From contig JAJZMF010000004.1 in the NCBI GenBank assembly GCA_021850325.1, positions 124,001-188,000 of the forward strand: DNA of 64,000 bases, given 5' to 3'. Source of the DNA: Actinomycetes bacterium. GTDB lineage: Bacteria > Actinomycetota > Acidimicrobiia > Acidimicrobiales > Palsa-688. Of this stretch, positions 18,572 to 26,249 are shown piece by piece; positions within the stretch are counted from its first letter, which is position 1, and each line of letters opens with the position of its first letter. The notes beneath the pieces are model-generated. The model worked only from the letters and a program-made list of their open reading frames with translations, was not told the origin of the DNA and searched no databases. The position numbers and the translations under genes were made by a program.

Positions 18572-19311
18572 GCGAGCTGGTGGTCGAAGGCCTGCGGGCC
18601 GATGTTGCCGGCCGGGAGATCCTGCGGGGCGTGGACCTGACCGTCAGCAGCGGTGAGGTGCATGCCGTCATGGGCCCGAACGGCTCGGGCAAGTCCACTC
18701 TCTCCCATGTGATCGCCGGGCGCCCCGGGTACGAGGTGACAGGCGGGAGCGTGCGCCTGGACGGCGTCGAGCTGCTGGGCAAGCCGGCCTGGCAGAGGGC
18801 GCAGGCCGGGTTGTTCCTCGGGATGCAGTACCCGGTCGAGGTCCCCGGCGTCAGCATGGCCGGTGCCCTGGGAGAGGCCCTGCGGGCCTCGGGCCGGGGC
18901 GGGGAGGACGTTGCCGCACGCATCGCCGAGGAGGCCGCTGCGGTCGGCTTGGACGAGGTGTTCCTCAGCCGTCCGCTCAACGTCGACCTCTCCGGTGGTG
19001 AGCGTAAGCGCAACGAGGTCGTCCAGCTCGGCGTGCTGAGGCCCCGGGTGGCGGTGCTGGACGAGATCGACAGTGGGCTCGACGTCGACGCCCTGCGAGC
19101 GGTCTCCCGGCGGGTGGCGCAGCTGGCGACCGAGACCGGCATGGCCGTGCTCGCCATCACGCATTACCAACGCCTGCTGGCCGAGCTGCCCGTGGCCAGG
19201 GTCCACGTCCTGCGAGCCGGGCGCGTTGTGGACAGCGGTGGCCCCGAGCTGGCCCTGGAACTGGAGCGGACCGGCTACGCCGCCTACGGGGCGGAGGAAG
19301 CCGCGGGCTGA
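18568..19311 (+). CDS. sufC: Fe-S assembly ATPase SufC
   Basis: SufC is the ABC-type ATPase that drives SufB-SufD. The 247-residue product has Walker A GPNGSGKS, signature LSGGERKRNE, Walker B VAVLDEIDSGLD and the switch His in AITHYQR. The SufC-typical Q-loop context FLGMQYPVEVPGV is present. The start is the GTG overlapping the Rieske stop; the frame extends to 18445 but only inside the Rieske gene. Its last 28 bp overlap the convergent exporter gene. No sufS, sufU or sufR-like regulator is present in the window. Confidence 0.95.
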   Translation: MSELVVEGLRADVAGREILRGVDLTVSSGEVHAVMGPNGSGKSTLSHVIAGRPGYEVTGGSVRLDGVELLGKPAWQRAQAGLFLGMQYPVEVPGVSMAGALGEALRASGRGGEDVAARIAEEAAAVGLDEVFLSRPLNVDLSGGERKRNEVVQLGVLRPRVAVLDEIDSGLDVDALRAVSRRVAQLATETGMAVLAITHYQRLLAELPVARVHVLRAGRVVDSGGPELALELERTGYAAYGAEEAAG

Positions 19312-20882
19312 GCACCCATGGCGCCGGCGTTGTGGCTCATCACACGCTGGGCGGCGGCGAGTGCCCGCGGGCTTGCCGTCAGGTAGGCGAGCAAAGCCAC
19401 CACCAGACCGCAGGCGGCAGCGACGAGCCACCCGGCGTGGGTGGCGGTCGAGAACGCCGCGCCCACCAGGCGCTGAGCGGCCGGGGGCAGGTTGTGGCCC
19501 TCCAGGCCTCCTGTGCCCGTGCTGGTGGCGATCAGGTGCGCCTGGACGGAGCGGGGCAGGTGACTGGAGGCGAGCCTTCGGGCGACCTGGCTACGCATCC
19601 CGGCGGTCACGACCGAGCCCAGGACGGCCACCCCGAGCACGCTGCCCACCTGGCGGGCCGTGCTGGCCACGGCAGCAGCCACGCCGGCCTGGGACAGGGG
19701 CATGCCGCTCACGGCGGTGTTGGTTATGGGCGGGTTGACCATGCCGAAACCCAGCCCTATGAACAGGTAGGCCACGGCCAGGTAGAGGTAGGAGGAGGTC
19801 GGGGTCACCAGGGCCAGCAGGCCGGTGCCGACCGCCAGCGACAGGCCCGCCAGGCTGAGCGGAGCACGCGTGCCCCGGCGCCCGACGATGTGGCCGGTAA
19901 GCGGCGCCACCACCACGATGACGATGGTCGCCGGTAGGGCCGCCACGCCGGCCATGAGGGGGGAGTAGTTGCGGACCTCCTGCAGGTAGAGCGTGTTGAC
20001 GAAAAGCCATCCGGCCAGGACCACGAAGGCCAGGGTGGCGATCGCCGTCGCCCCCGAGAACGGGGGGCTCCGGAAGAACCTGAGCTCCAGGAGGGGCTGG
20101 TGCTGACGGCGCTCCAGGGTGAGGAACAGGGTCGTGCCCACCACGGTCGCGGCTGCGCACCCGAGGATCTGCCAGCTGCCCCAGCCCTTGGACGGCCCCT
20201 CGATGATCCCGTAGGTGAGAGCGGCCAGCACCACGATGGCGACCACCTGGCCCAGGGGGTCGAGGCGCCGGGGGTGCTCGGACTTGGACTCGGGCACGTA
20301 CAGGGCTATCCCCACCAGTGCCAGGACGACCACGGGCACGTTGACCCAGAAGATGGAGCGCCAGTCGATGGCCTGGATGAGCCCGCCGCCGAGGATGGGC
20401 CCGGCGGCAGTGCTGATCCCGACCACGCCGCCCCAGATCCCGATGGCGCTCGCCCGTTCGCGGGGGTCCCGGAAGGTGTTGGAGATGATGGAGAGCGAGT
20501 TCGGGTTGAGCATGCACCCGCCGCAGGCCTGCACCATGCGGAACCCGATCAGCATGGGCAGGTTGACCGAGAGGCTGCAGGCCAGGGAGCCCAGGCCGAA
20601 CAGGGCGAGGCCCGTGCGCAGCATGCGCCTGCGCCCGAAGCGGTCGCCCAGGGAGCCGGCAAATAGGAGCAGGGCGGCCAGCACCACCAGGTAGGCGTCG
20701 GCCACCCACTGCAACTGGGAGACCGTGGCATGGAACTGGGCCTGCAGCGACGGCAGGGCGACGTTGACGATGGTGTTGTCCAGGGTGACCATGAACAGGC
20801 TGAGCGAGCACACGGCCAGCACCAGCAGCCGTCGCCGGCGCCCGCTCGAAGGCGCGTCCTCTCCCCCCGCGGGTGGGCTCAC
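19284..20882 (-). CDS. MFS drug exporter, DHA2 (14-TM) family
   Basis: The 532-residue product is a proton-coupled exporter of the EmrB/QacA type. Motif D1-like LDNTIVNVALPSLQ is in helix 1, motif A LGDRFGRRRM follows helix 2, and the motif C region GPILGGGLIQ is in helix 5. About 14 hydrophobic segments are visible. The substrate is unknown. The GTG start lies 19 bp after the stop of a small membrane protein gene, with which it is probably co-transcribed. Confidence 0.9.
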   Translation of the reverse strand: MSPPAGGEDAPSSGRRRRLLVLAVCSLSLFMVTLDNTIVNVALPSLQAQFHATVSQLQWVADAYLVVLAALLLFAGSLGDRFGRRRMLRTGLALFGLGSLACSLSVNLPMLIGFRMVQACGGCMLNPNSLSIISNTFRDPRERASAIGIWGGVVGISTAAGPILGGGLIQAIDWRSIFWVNVPVVVLALVGIALYVPESKSEHPRRLDPLGQVVAIVVLAALTYGIIEGPSKGWGSWQILGCAAATVVGTTLFLTLERRQHQPLLELRFFRSPPFSGATAIATLAFVVLAGWLFVNTLYLQEVRNYSPLMAGVAALPATIVIVVVAPLTGHIVGRRGTRAPLSLAGLSLAVGTGLLALVTPTSSYLYLAVAYLFIGLGFGMVNPPITNTAVSGMPLSQAGVAAAVASTARQVGSVLGVAVLGSVVTAGMRSQVARRLASSHLPRSVQAHLIATSTGTGGLEGHNLPPAAQRLVGAAFSTATHAGWLVAAACGLVVALLAYLTASPRALAAAQRVMSHNAGAMGAQPAASSAP

Positions 20883-20901
20883 GCCCCGGTCCCCCGGGCC
20901 G

Positions 20902-21261
20902 TCAATGGCTGCGTCGGCCCTGGAAGTGCCCGGCCCGGTAGCCGGCCCACCCCGCTACGAGCGCGACCGCCACCAGCTCCCCGATGTGGAAGGCGAGGGA
21001 GAAGAGGCCGCTGAACGCCCACAGGGCGGTACCCCCCAGCACCACGACGGCCAGGATGGCCAGGAGCTGGTGCCTCAAGGGGCGGCTGGGTGCGTGGACC
21101 TCGGCCCCTCCGGGGGAGACCAGCGGCGCCTGTGCCGCCCTGGACCGGCGACCCGAACGGGTGGCGGTGGCCAGGGTGGCGCCGTTGCCGGGAGAAGACG
21201 AACTGAGCGTGCGACAGATCATGCACTGGCCCTCTGGGAACCCGTGCGGGCAATTGGCCAT
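20902..21261 (-). CDS. Small membrane protein with N-terminal Cys/His knuckle
   Basis: The 119-residue product begins MANCPHGFPEGQCMICRT. Cys4, His6, Cys13 and Cys16 could bind zinc. A disordered Ser/Arg-rich linker follows, then two adjacent hydrophobic helices (about 65-85 and 87-107). The C-terminus is basic. A TAGCCT hexamer 7 nt before the ATG marks a leaderless promoter, and the DHA2 exporter gene follows. I do not recognise the family; a zinc-sensing or anchoring role is only a guess. Confidence 0.65.
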   Translation of the reverse strand: MANCPHGFPEGQCMICRTLSSSSPGNGATLATATRSGRRSRAAQAPLVSPGGAEVHAPSRPLRHQLLAILAVVVLGGTALWAFSGLFSLAFHIGELVAVALVAGWAGYRAGHFQGRRSH

Positions 21262-21268
21262 GTCTGGC

Positions 21269-21274
21269 AGGCTA
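21269..21274 (-). promoter_or_regulatory. -10 of the small Cys/His membrane protein gene
   Basis: TAGCCT on the minus strand is 7 nt before the ATG at 21261. It is the same hexamer and spacing as for the PAC2 gene. Confidence 0.45.
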
Positions 21275-21299
21275 CAGCGGCCGCTGCGCCCCCAGGCGG

Positions 21300-21333
21300 G
21301 GGGCCGGCCCTGGTCCGGCCCGGGCCCGGCCCC
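21300..21333. terminator. Hairpin at the 3' end of the PAC2 gene
   Basis: GGGGCCGG (21300-21307) pairs with CCGGCCCC (21326-21333), directly at the PAC2 stop. Confidence 0.4.
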
Positions 21334-22217
21334 TACTCCCGGCGGTGCTCGCGCAGGTAGCGCTCCACCTCGGCGGCCAGGCGCTCACCTGAAGCGGGCC
21401 CGAGCTTGGGGCTCTCGTCGCTCTGGGCGCGGTCGCGTTCGGCGTCCTCGTCCTGCTCCTCGAGGCGGGTGACGTAGGCCGACGCTTCCTCGTCCGAGGC
21501 AACGAGGTCGTCGACCTGGCGCTCGTAGGCGGCGGTGGCTATCTGCAGCTCAACCAGGTCGACCGTGGAACCGAGGATGTGCACGGTCCGCTCGACCAGG
21601 GCGAGCGTGGCCTTGGGGGAGGAGCTCTGGGAGACGTAGTGGGGCACGCTGGCCCAGAGGGACACGGTGGGCACGCCCGCCTGGGCCAGCGTGTCCGCCA
21701 CCACCCCGACGATGCCGGTCGGCCCCTCGTAGTACGAAGGCTCCACCTGGGCCAGCGAGGCGAGCTCGGGAGTGGCGGCTCCTCCGCTGATGCGCACCGG
21801 ACGGGTGTGCGGGACGTCGGCGAGCAGGGCCCCGACCAGCACCGCGGTGGACACCGCGAGGTCGGTGACCGCTCCCCGCAGCTCTTCGGCGAAGCTCCTC
21901 CAGCGCAACTGGGGCTCGGGCCCGGAGAGGAGCACGACGTCCTGCTCGAGGCCGGGCAGGGCGGCGTGGGCCAGCTCCAGCCTGGGCCATTCCAGGCGGC
22001 GGGTCTGCCCGGACTCCAGCCGCACCTGGGGACGGGCCGAGGTGAAGTCGAAGAGGTCCTCGGAGTCGAAGGCGGCGAAGGTCTCCGCGTGCCACCGGCG
22101 CGAGAGGTAGGCCACTGTGCCTGACGCCGCGTTACCGGCGTCGTTCCACCCCTCGAAAGCGGCCACAAGTACCGGGCGTCGCAGGGCGGGCCGGCTGTGC
22201 CAGGTGAGCAGTCCCAT
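21333..22217 (-). CDS. PAC2-family protein (proteasome-assembly-chaperone-like)
   Basis: The 294-residue product fits the actinobacterial PAC2 family. FEGWNDAGNAASG is near the N-terminus, SGPEPQLRWRSFAEEL is in the middle, and GGAATPELASLAQVEPS is followed by EGPTGIVGVVADTLAQAGVPTVSLWASVPHYVS. The fold resembles archaeal and eukaryotic proteasome-assembly chaperones, and the bacterial role is unproven. The C-terminal 70 residues are acidic and probably coiled coil. No proteasome gene is nearby. TAGCCT lies 7 nt before the ATG. Confidence 0.9.
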   Translation of the reverse strand: MGLLTWHSRPALRRPVLVAAFEGWNDAGNAASGTVAYLSRRWHAETFAAFDSEDLFDFTSARPQVRLESGQTRRLEWPRLELAHAALPGLEQDVVLLSGPEPQLRWRSFAEELRGAVTDLAVSTAVLVGALLADVPHTRPVRISGGAATPELASLAQVEPSYYEGPTGIVGVVADTLAQAGVPTVSLWASVPHYVSQSSSPKATLALVERTVHILGSTVDLVELQIATAAYERQVDDLVASDEEASAYVTRLEEQDEDAERDRAQSDESPKLGPASGERLAAEVERYLREHRRE

Positions 22218-22224
22218 CGTTGCC

Positions 22225-22230
22225 AGGCTA
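22225..22230 (-). promoter_or_regulatory. PAC2 gene -10 (leaderless type)
   Basis: TAGCCT on the minus strand is preceded by GTGCCAC and followed by 7 nt to the ATG at 22217. Confidence 0.5.
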
Positions 22231-22294
22231 GTGGCACAGGGCGGCGGGAGCCCCTACCTGGGCCACCTCAGGCCTGGCCCCGGTGGTCGCCAAC

Positions 22295-22300
22295 TAGGCT
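22295..22300 (+). promoter_or_regulatory. tyrS -10
   Basis: TAGGCT would give a leader of about 35 nt containing the GAGGAG ribosome binding site before the ATG at 22344. No T-box leader fits in this space. Confidence 0.4.
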
Positions 22301-22343
22301 TGGGCTCCCCACCCCTGGGCCGCCTGCGCACCCGAGGAGCGAG

Positions 22344-23753
22344 ATGAGCCGTCTTAGCAGGTCCGTAGAACAGGTCACCCGGCTGCTGGCGGGTGCCAGC
22401 CTGTCCGCCGAGGCCGATGTTGCGACGCTGCTCGCCCTTACCTACGAGCGTCGCAGGATGGACCTGTCCGACCTGGAGCCCGCCGAGCAGGCAGCCCTGG
22501 TGGGCTCACGGTGCCAGCAGCTGCAGCCCTCGGCCCAAGCCCTGGCCGAGCGGGTGGAGGTGGCCGGTCGGGACGGTCGGCGCTTCGTGGCCAAGTTCGG
22601 CATCGACCCCACGGGGGCAGAGGTGCACCTCGGCCACGCCGTGCCCATGATGCTCCTGAGCCGTTTCCAGCGCATGGGCCACCGGGTGGTCTTCATCGTC
22701 GGGGACGTCACGGCCAAGATCGGGGACCCGAGCGGCCGCTCCGACGAAAGGCCTCCTCTGAGCGACGAGGACATAGCCCGCAACCTGGCCACCTACCGGT
22801 CCCAGGTGTCGCCCTTCTTCGACTTCTCGGCGGCCGAGTTCCGCCACAACGGGGACTGGTTGCGCCAGGTGAGCCTGCCCCGCCTGATCGAGGTGACGGC
22901 GCACGTGCCGGTGTCCATGTCGCTGCAGAGAGAGGACTTCCGCACCCGCCTGGCTGCCGGCCACAGCCTGTCGCTGGCCGAGCTGTTGTACTCGGTGGCC
23001 ATGGCCCTGGATTCGGTCGAGGTGGCCTGTGACCTCGAGGTGGGCGGCATCGACCAGTTCCTCAACATGCAGATGTGCCGCAAGGTGATGGAGATATGCG
23101 GACAGGAGGCTGAGCTCGTCGCCGCCGTCCCCCTCCTGGAGGGCACGGACGGCACGGGTGCCAAGATGAGCAAGTCCCGGGGCAACTACGTCCCGCTCAC
23201 GGCACCGGCGACGGAGATCTTCGGCAAGCTCATGTCGGTCCCGGACCGCCTGGTCGTGCCCTACCTGAAGGCGCTCTCGGAGTGGCAGGGCACCGAGCTG
23301 GAACTGCTCGGACGTCGGGTGGCCGAGGGTGCCGTGCACCCCATGGACGCCAAGAAGGTCCTGGCCGGCGAGGTGACGGCCGCACTGCACGGTGTGGAGG
23401 CCGCCATGCGGGCACGTGAGGAGTTCGTGGCGCAGTTCTCCAGCCGCCGGTTCGCCGAGGTGGAGGACCTGCCCCAGGTGGACCGGCTCGACCTGGTCCT
23501 GGCCGAGGCGGTCAAGTCCCTCGGCTTTGCCTCGAGCAACTCGGAGGTGCGCCGGGTGGCTGAGCAGAAGGGCCTGCGCCTGGTCCTCGAAGCGCCCGGT
23601 GCGCACGGCCAGGAGCAGTACCTGCTCGGCCCGGACGACCTGCGCACACCGCTGGCAGACCTGCTGGCGAGCCGGCCCGGTGCCGCCGGTGCGTCGGCCT
23701 ACCTCAAGTTCGGGCGCAAGCTGGCCCGTCTCAGCTCGGTCCAGGCCGGCTGA
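22344..23753 (+). CDS. tyrS: Tyrosyl-tRNA synthetase
   Basis: TyrRS charges tRNA-Tyr in the cytoplasm. The 469-residue product has the class I motifs HLGH (95-98) in KFGIDPTGAEVHLGHAVP and KMSKS (274-278). The GDVTAKIGDPSGRS loop is present, as is a C-terminal S4-like RNA-binding domain (VDRLDLVLAEAVKSLG). An extra helical segment of about 50 residues precedes the usual start of the catalytic domain. ATG 22344 has GAGGAG seven bases upstream; the frame extends to 22197 but without family similarity. The 3' end overlaps the convergent MFS gene by 23 bp. Confidence 0.95.
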   Translation: MSRLSRSVEQVTRLLAGASLSAEADVATLLALTYERRRMDLSDLEPAEQAALVGSRCQQLQPSAQALAERVEVAGRDGRRFVAKFGIDPTGAEVHLGHAVPMMLLSRFQRMGHRVVFIVGDVTAKIGDPSGRSDERPPLSDEDIARNLATYRSQVSPFFDFSAAEFRHNGDWLRQVSLPRLIEVTAHVPVSMSLQREDFRTRLAAGHSLSLAELLYSVAMALDSVEVACDLEVGGIDQFLNMQMCRKVMEICGQEAELVAAVPLLEGTDGTGAKMSKSRGNYVPLTAPATEIFGKLMSVPDRLVVPYLKALSEWQGTELELLGRRVAEGAVHPMDAKKVLAGEVTAALHGVEAAMRAREEFVAQFSSRRFAEVEDLPQVDRLDLVLAEAVKSLGFASSNSEVRRVAEQKGLRLVLEAPGAHGQEQYLLGPDDLRTPLADLLASRPGAAGASAYLKFGRKLARLSSVQAG

Positions 23754-25032
23754 CCGGCGCCCCTTCGGGCCCGGCCCAGGCGGCCGGCGAGCGGCGTGAG
23801 GCCAGGGAGGACATGGCCCACAGGATGAACGCAGCTGAGCCGAAGCCCGCGCCCGCCAGGCAGGCGCCGTCCCATCCGAAGGCTCCGTAGAGCGTGGCCG
23901 AGAGGACCGACCCGACCGTCCCGCCCAGGAAGTAGGAGAACATGTACGCCGCCGTCAGCCGGCTACGGGCCTCGGGCCGGAGGCGGTATATCTGTGACTG
24001 GTTGGTGATGTGCAGCCCTTGGGCCGCGAAGTCGACGACGACCAGGCCCACCAGGAGCCAGAGCAAGGAGCCAGCCCCCGCCCAGAGGGCTCCCCAGGAC
24101 AGCACCAGGAGGGCGCCGCAGGCACCGGTCACGGGCCACTGCCAACCCCGGTCGGCCAGGCGCCCGGCCAGGCTGGCAGACATGGCACCGGCAGCCCCGA
24201 CGAGCCCGAACATCCCGATGACCCCGGGGGAGTAGTGGTACCGGTGGGCGAGCAGGAACGCCAGGGAGGTCCACAGCACACTGAAGGTGCCGAACGAGGA
24301 CATCCCGAAGGCGCTGCGCAACCTGAGCACCGGTTCGTCCCGCAACAGCCCCACCACCGAGGCGACCAGGCGGGGGTAGCTCAGCCCGCTCGGCTGACGG
24401 GAGCGGGGCAGGCGCCACTGGAGGACCCCGGCCAGGGCGACCATGCCCACCGCGGCCACGAAGTACACGACCCGCCACGAACCGGTCTCGGCCAACCACC
24501 CGGCGGCGGTGCGGGCCAGGAGGACCCCCACCAGCAGCCCGCTCATGACCATGCCCACCACCCGTCCCCGCTCGGCGTCGCCGGCCAGGCTCGCGGCGAA
24601 GGGCACCAGGACCTGGGCCAGGACGGACACCGTCCCCACGACGAAGGCGGCCGGTAGCAGCATGCTCAGGCTGCCCGCTGACCCCAGCCAGGCCAGGGCG
24701 GCGGCCGTGGCGAACGAGAGGGTGACCACGAGCCTTCGGCGCTCGAGCAGGTCCCCCAGGGGGAGGAGCAGCACCAGGCCAAGCGCGTAACCAGCCTGGG
24801 CCGCGGTGACCACCAGGCCCACGGCACCCGAGCCGACCCCGAACGAGCGGGAGATATCGGGTAGCAGGGGCTGGGCGTAGTAGTTGCTTGCCACCGAGAG
24901 GCCGGTGGCCAGGGCCATGACGGCTACCAGGCGGCGGTCGAGGCGTCCGTGGTAGCCGCCCTCGGCCGGCCGGCCTGGTCCTGGGGTGCCGGTCGCTGTC
25001 TTGGGGCCCGTCGTCCCCGGCTTGGGCTTCAT
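23731..25032 (-). CDS. MFS transporter, 12-TM drug/sugar efflux type
   Basis: The 433-residue product has about 12 hydrophobic helices. SVASNYYAQPLLPDISRSFG is in the first repeat. The motif A-like LGDLLERRRLV lies between helices 2 and 3. The NYYAQPLLP stretch is characteristic of a widespread bacterial efflux subfamily. The substrate is unknown. The ATG start has no ribosome binding site. A strong 12-bp hairpin lies 39 bp upstream. Confidence 0.88.
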   Translation of the reverse strand: MKPKPGTTGPKTATGTPGPGRPAEGGYHGRLDRRLVAVMALATGLSVASNYYAQPLLPDISRSFGVGSGAVGLVVTAAQAGYALGLVLLLPLGDLLERRRLVVTLSFATAAALAWLGSAGSLSMLLPAAFVVGTVSVLAQVLVPFAASLAGDAERGRVVGMVMSGLLVGVLLARTAAGWLAETGSWRVVYFVAAVGMVALAGVLQWRLPRSRQPSGLSYPRLVASVVGLLRDEPVLRLRSAFGMSSFGTFSVLWTSLAFLLAHRYHYSPGVIGMFGLVGAAGAMSASLAGRLADRGWQWPVTGACGALLVLSWGALWAGAGSLLWLLVGLVVVDFAAQGLHITNQSQIYRLRPEARSRLTAAYMFSYFLGGTVGSVLSATLYGAFGWDGACLAGAGFGSAAFILWAMSSLASRRSPAAWAGPEGAPVSRPGPS

Positions 25033-25070
25033 GCTTTACGTCCAGTTCGAGGGAATGCCCAGGGCGCGAC

Positions 25071-25104
25071 AACCGGGCGGGCAGCAGTTACCGCCCGCCC
25101 GGTT
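25071..25104. terminator. Perfect 12-bp inverted repeat between AKR and MFS genes
   Basis: AACCGGGCGGGC (25071-25082) is exactly complementary to GCCCGCCCGGTT (25093-25104), with a 10 nt loop. Both flanking genes are on the minus strand. The site is 27 bp after the reductase gene and 39 bp before the exporter start, so it may terminate the first or regulate the second. No T-run follows on either strand. Confidence 0.6.
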
Positions 25105-25130
25105 GGGCCAGGAGCGTCGGCCTGCAGGCC

Positions 25131-26144
25131 CTAGGCCCGTGCCCGCGGCAGGGCAGGCCCCTCCCCGGCGCCGGTGGAGCCGATGGCCGCCCCGATCTCC
25201 TCCAGGTCCTGCCCGGTCAGCACCAGGCCCGCCGCCGGCAACCAGCCGTCGACCTGTTCCGGGCTACGGGCACCGACGATGGCCCCGGTGACGCCCTCCC
25301 AGGCCAGCGTCCAGGCGATGGCCACGGCCGCGGTGGTGGTGCTGTGGCGCTCGGCCACGGGCCGCAGGGCGGCAGCCAGGGCCAGGTTGCGGCGCAGCCG
25401 CTCGCCCTGGAACTCGGGGTTGCCGGCCCGCCAGTCGTCCTTGTGCAAGCTGGCTGCCCGCTGCTCGTCGAACGCGCCGGTGAGCAGGCCGGCCTGCATG
25501 GGGCTGTAGACGATGACGCCGGTGGAGTGCTCGGCGCACCAGCCGATCTCGGCTGCCGAGGCCCGTCGGATGGCCGAGAAGGGTGGCTGCAGGCTGTCCA
25601 CATGGCCCAGCGCCTCGGCACGGCTCAGCTGGGCGACATCGTGGTTGCTGAGGCCGGCGGCCCGGATCTTGCCCTGTTGCTTGAGCTCCAGCAGTGCCCC
25701 CCAGTAGTCCTCCAGGGCGGCCCCGTCCTCGGCCGGCCAGTGCATCTGGTAGAGGTCGATGGTCTCCACCTGCAGGCGGCGCAGGGAGGCCTCGACCTCC
25801 TCGGCAAGGCTGGCGGGGCTCCCGACCCGGCGGGCCGGGGCGTAGGGGTCTTTGTCGTCCCAACGCAGGCCGCACTTGGTGAATATGTAGGGCCGGTCGG
25901 CCTGGGGGATGCCCTCCATGGCCTTGGCGACGACTTCCTCGGAATGCCCCAGGCCGTAAACGGCCGCCGTGTCGACCCAGTTGATGCCGGCTGCGACGGC
26001 GTGGCGGATGGCTGCGACCGATTGCTCGTCGTCCTGCGGGCCCCACGAATAGGCCCACCCACCGCCCCCGGCCGCCCAGGCGCCGAAGCCTACGGTGGTG
26101 ATCTCCATACCTGTCTTGCCCAGCGGTCGGGTGGGCAGCGTCAT
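25131..26144 (-). CDS. Aldo/keto reductase
   Basis: The product (337 residues) is a TIM-barrel, NADPH-dependent oxidoreductase. The family tetrad is visible: Asp in NWVDTAAVYG, Tyr in AAVYGLGHSEE, Lys in YIFTKCGLRW and His in LYQMHWP. The YGLGHSEEVV motif and IVGARSPEQVDGWL point to the AKR11/12-like group. The physiological substrate is unknown. The ATG at 26144 has GGAGG five bases upstream; the frame extends to 26477 without similarity. A TATGCT hexamer 37 bp upstream could be its -10. Confidence 0.92.
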   Translation of the reverse strand: MTLPTRPLGKTGMEITTVGFGAWAAGGGGWAYSWGPQDDEQSVAAIRHAVAAGINWVDTAAVYGLGHSEEVVAKAMEGIPQADRPYIFTKCGLRWDDKDPYAPARRVGSPASLAEEVEASLRRLQVETIDLYQMHWPAEDGAALEDYWGALLELKQQGKIRAAGLSNHDVAQLSRAEALGHVDSLQPPFSAIRRASAAEIGWCAEHSTGVIVYSPMQAGLLTGAFDEQRAASLHKDDWRAGNPEFQGERLRRNLALAAALRPVAERHSTTTAAVAIAWTLAWEGVTGAIVGARSPEQVDGWLPAAGLVLTGQDLEEIGAAIGSTGAGEGPALPRARA

Positions 26145-26181
26145 TTGGCCTCCAGTTCGGTCCCCAGCTTGAACGGAGGTG

Positions 26182-26187
26182 AGCATA
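26182..26187 (-). promoter_or_regulatory. Aldo/keto reductase -10
   Basis: TATGCT on the minus strand leaves a leader of about 30 nt that includes GGAGG. Confidence 0.35.
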
Positions 26188-26237
26188 ACGGCAGCCGCCG
26201 GCCTGCCGGCGCGTCTGCACCGGTCCCCGGCGCTTGT

Positions 26238-26243
26238 TAGCGT
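26238..26243 (+). promoter_or_regulatory. -10 of the MFS gene at 26250
   Basis: TAGCGT is followed by 6 nt and the GTG start. Confidence 0.4.
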
Positions 26244-26249
26244 TCTCGT

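Noticed and set aside
22218-22343. T-box leader for tyrS
   Set aside because: The space between the TAGGCT box and the start is about 43 bp, too short for a T-box, and no TGGNACC-type antiterminator sequence is present.
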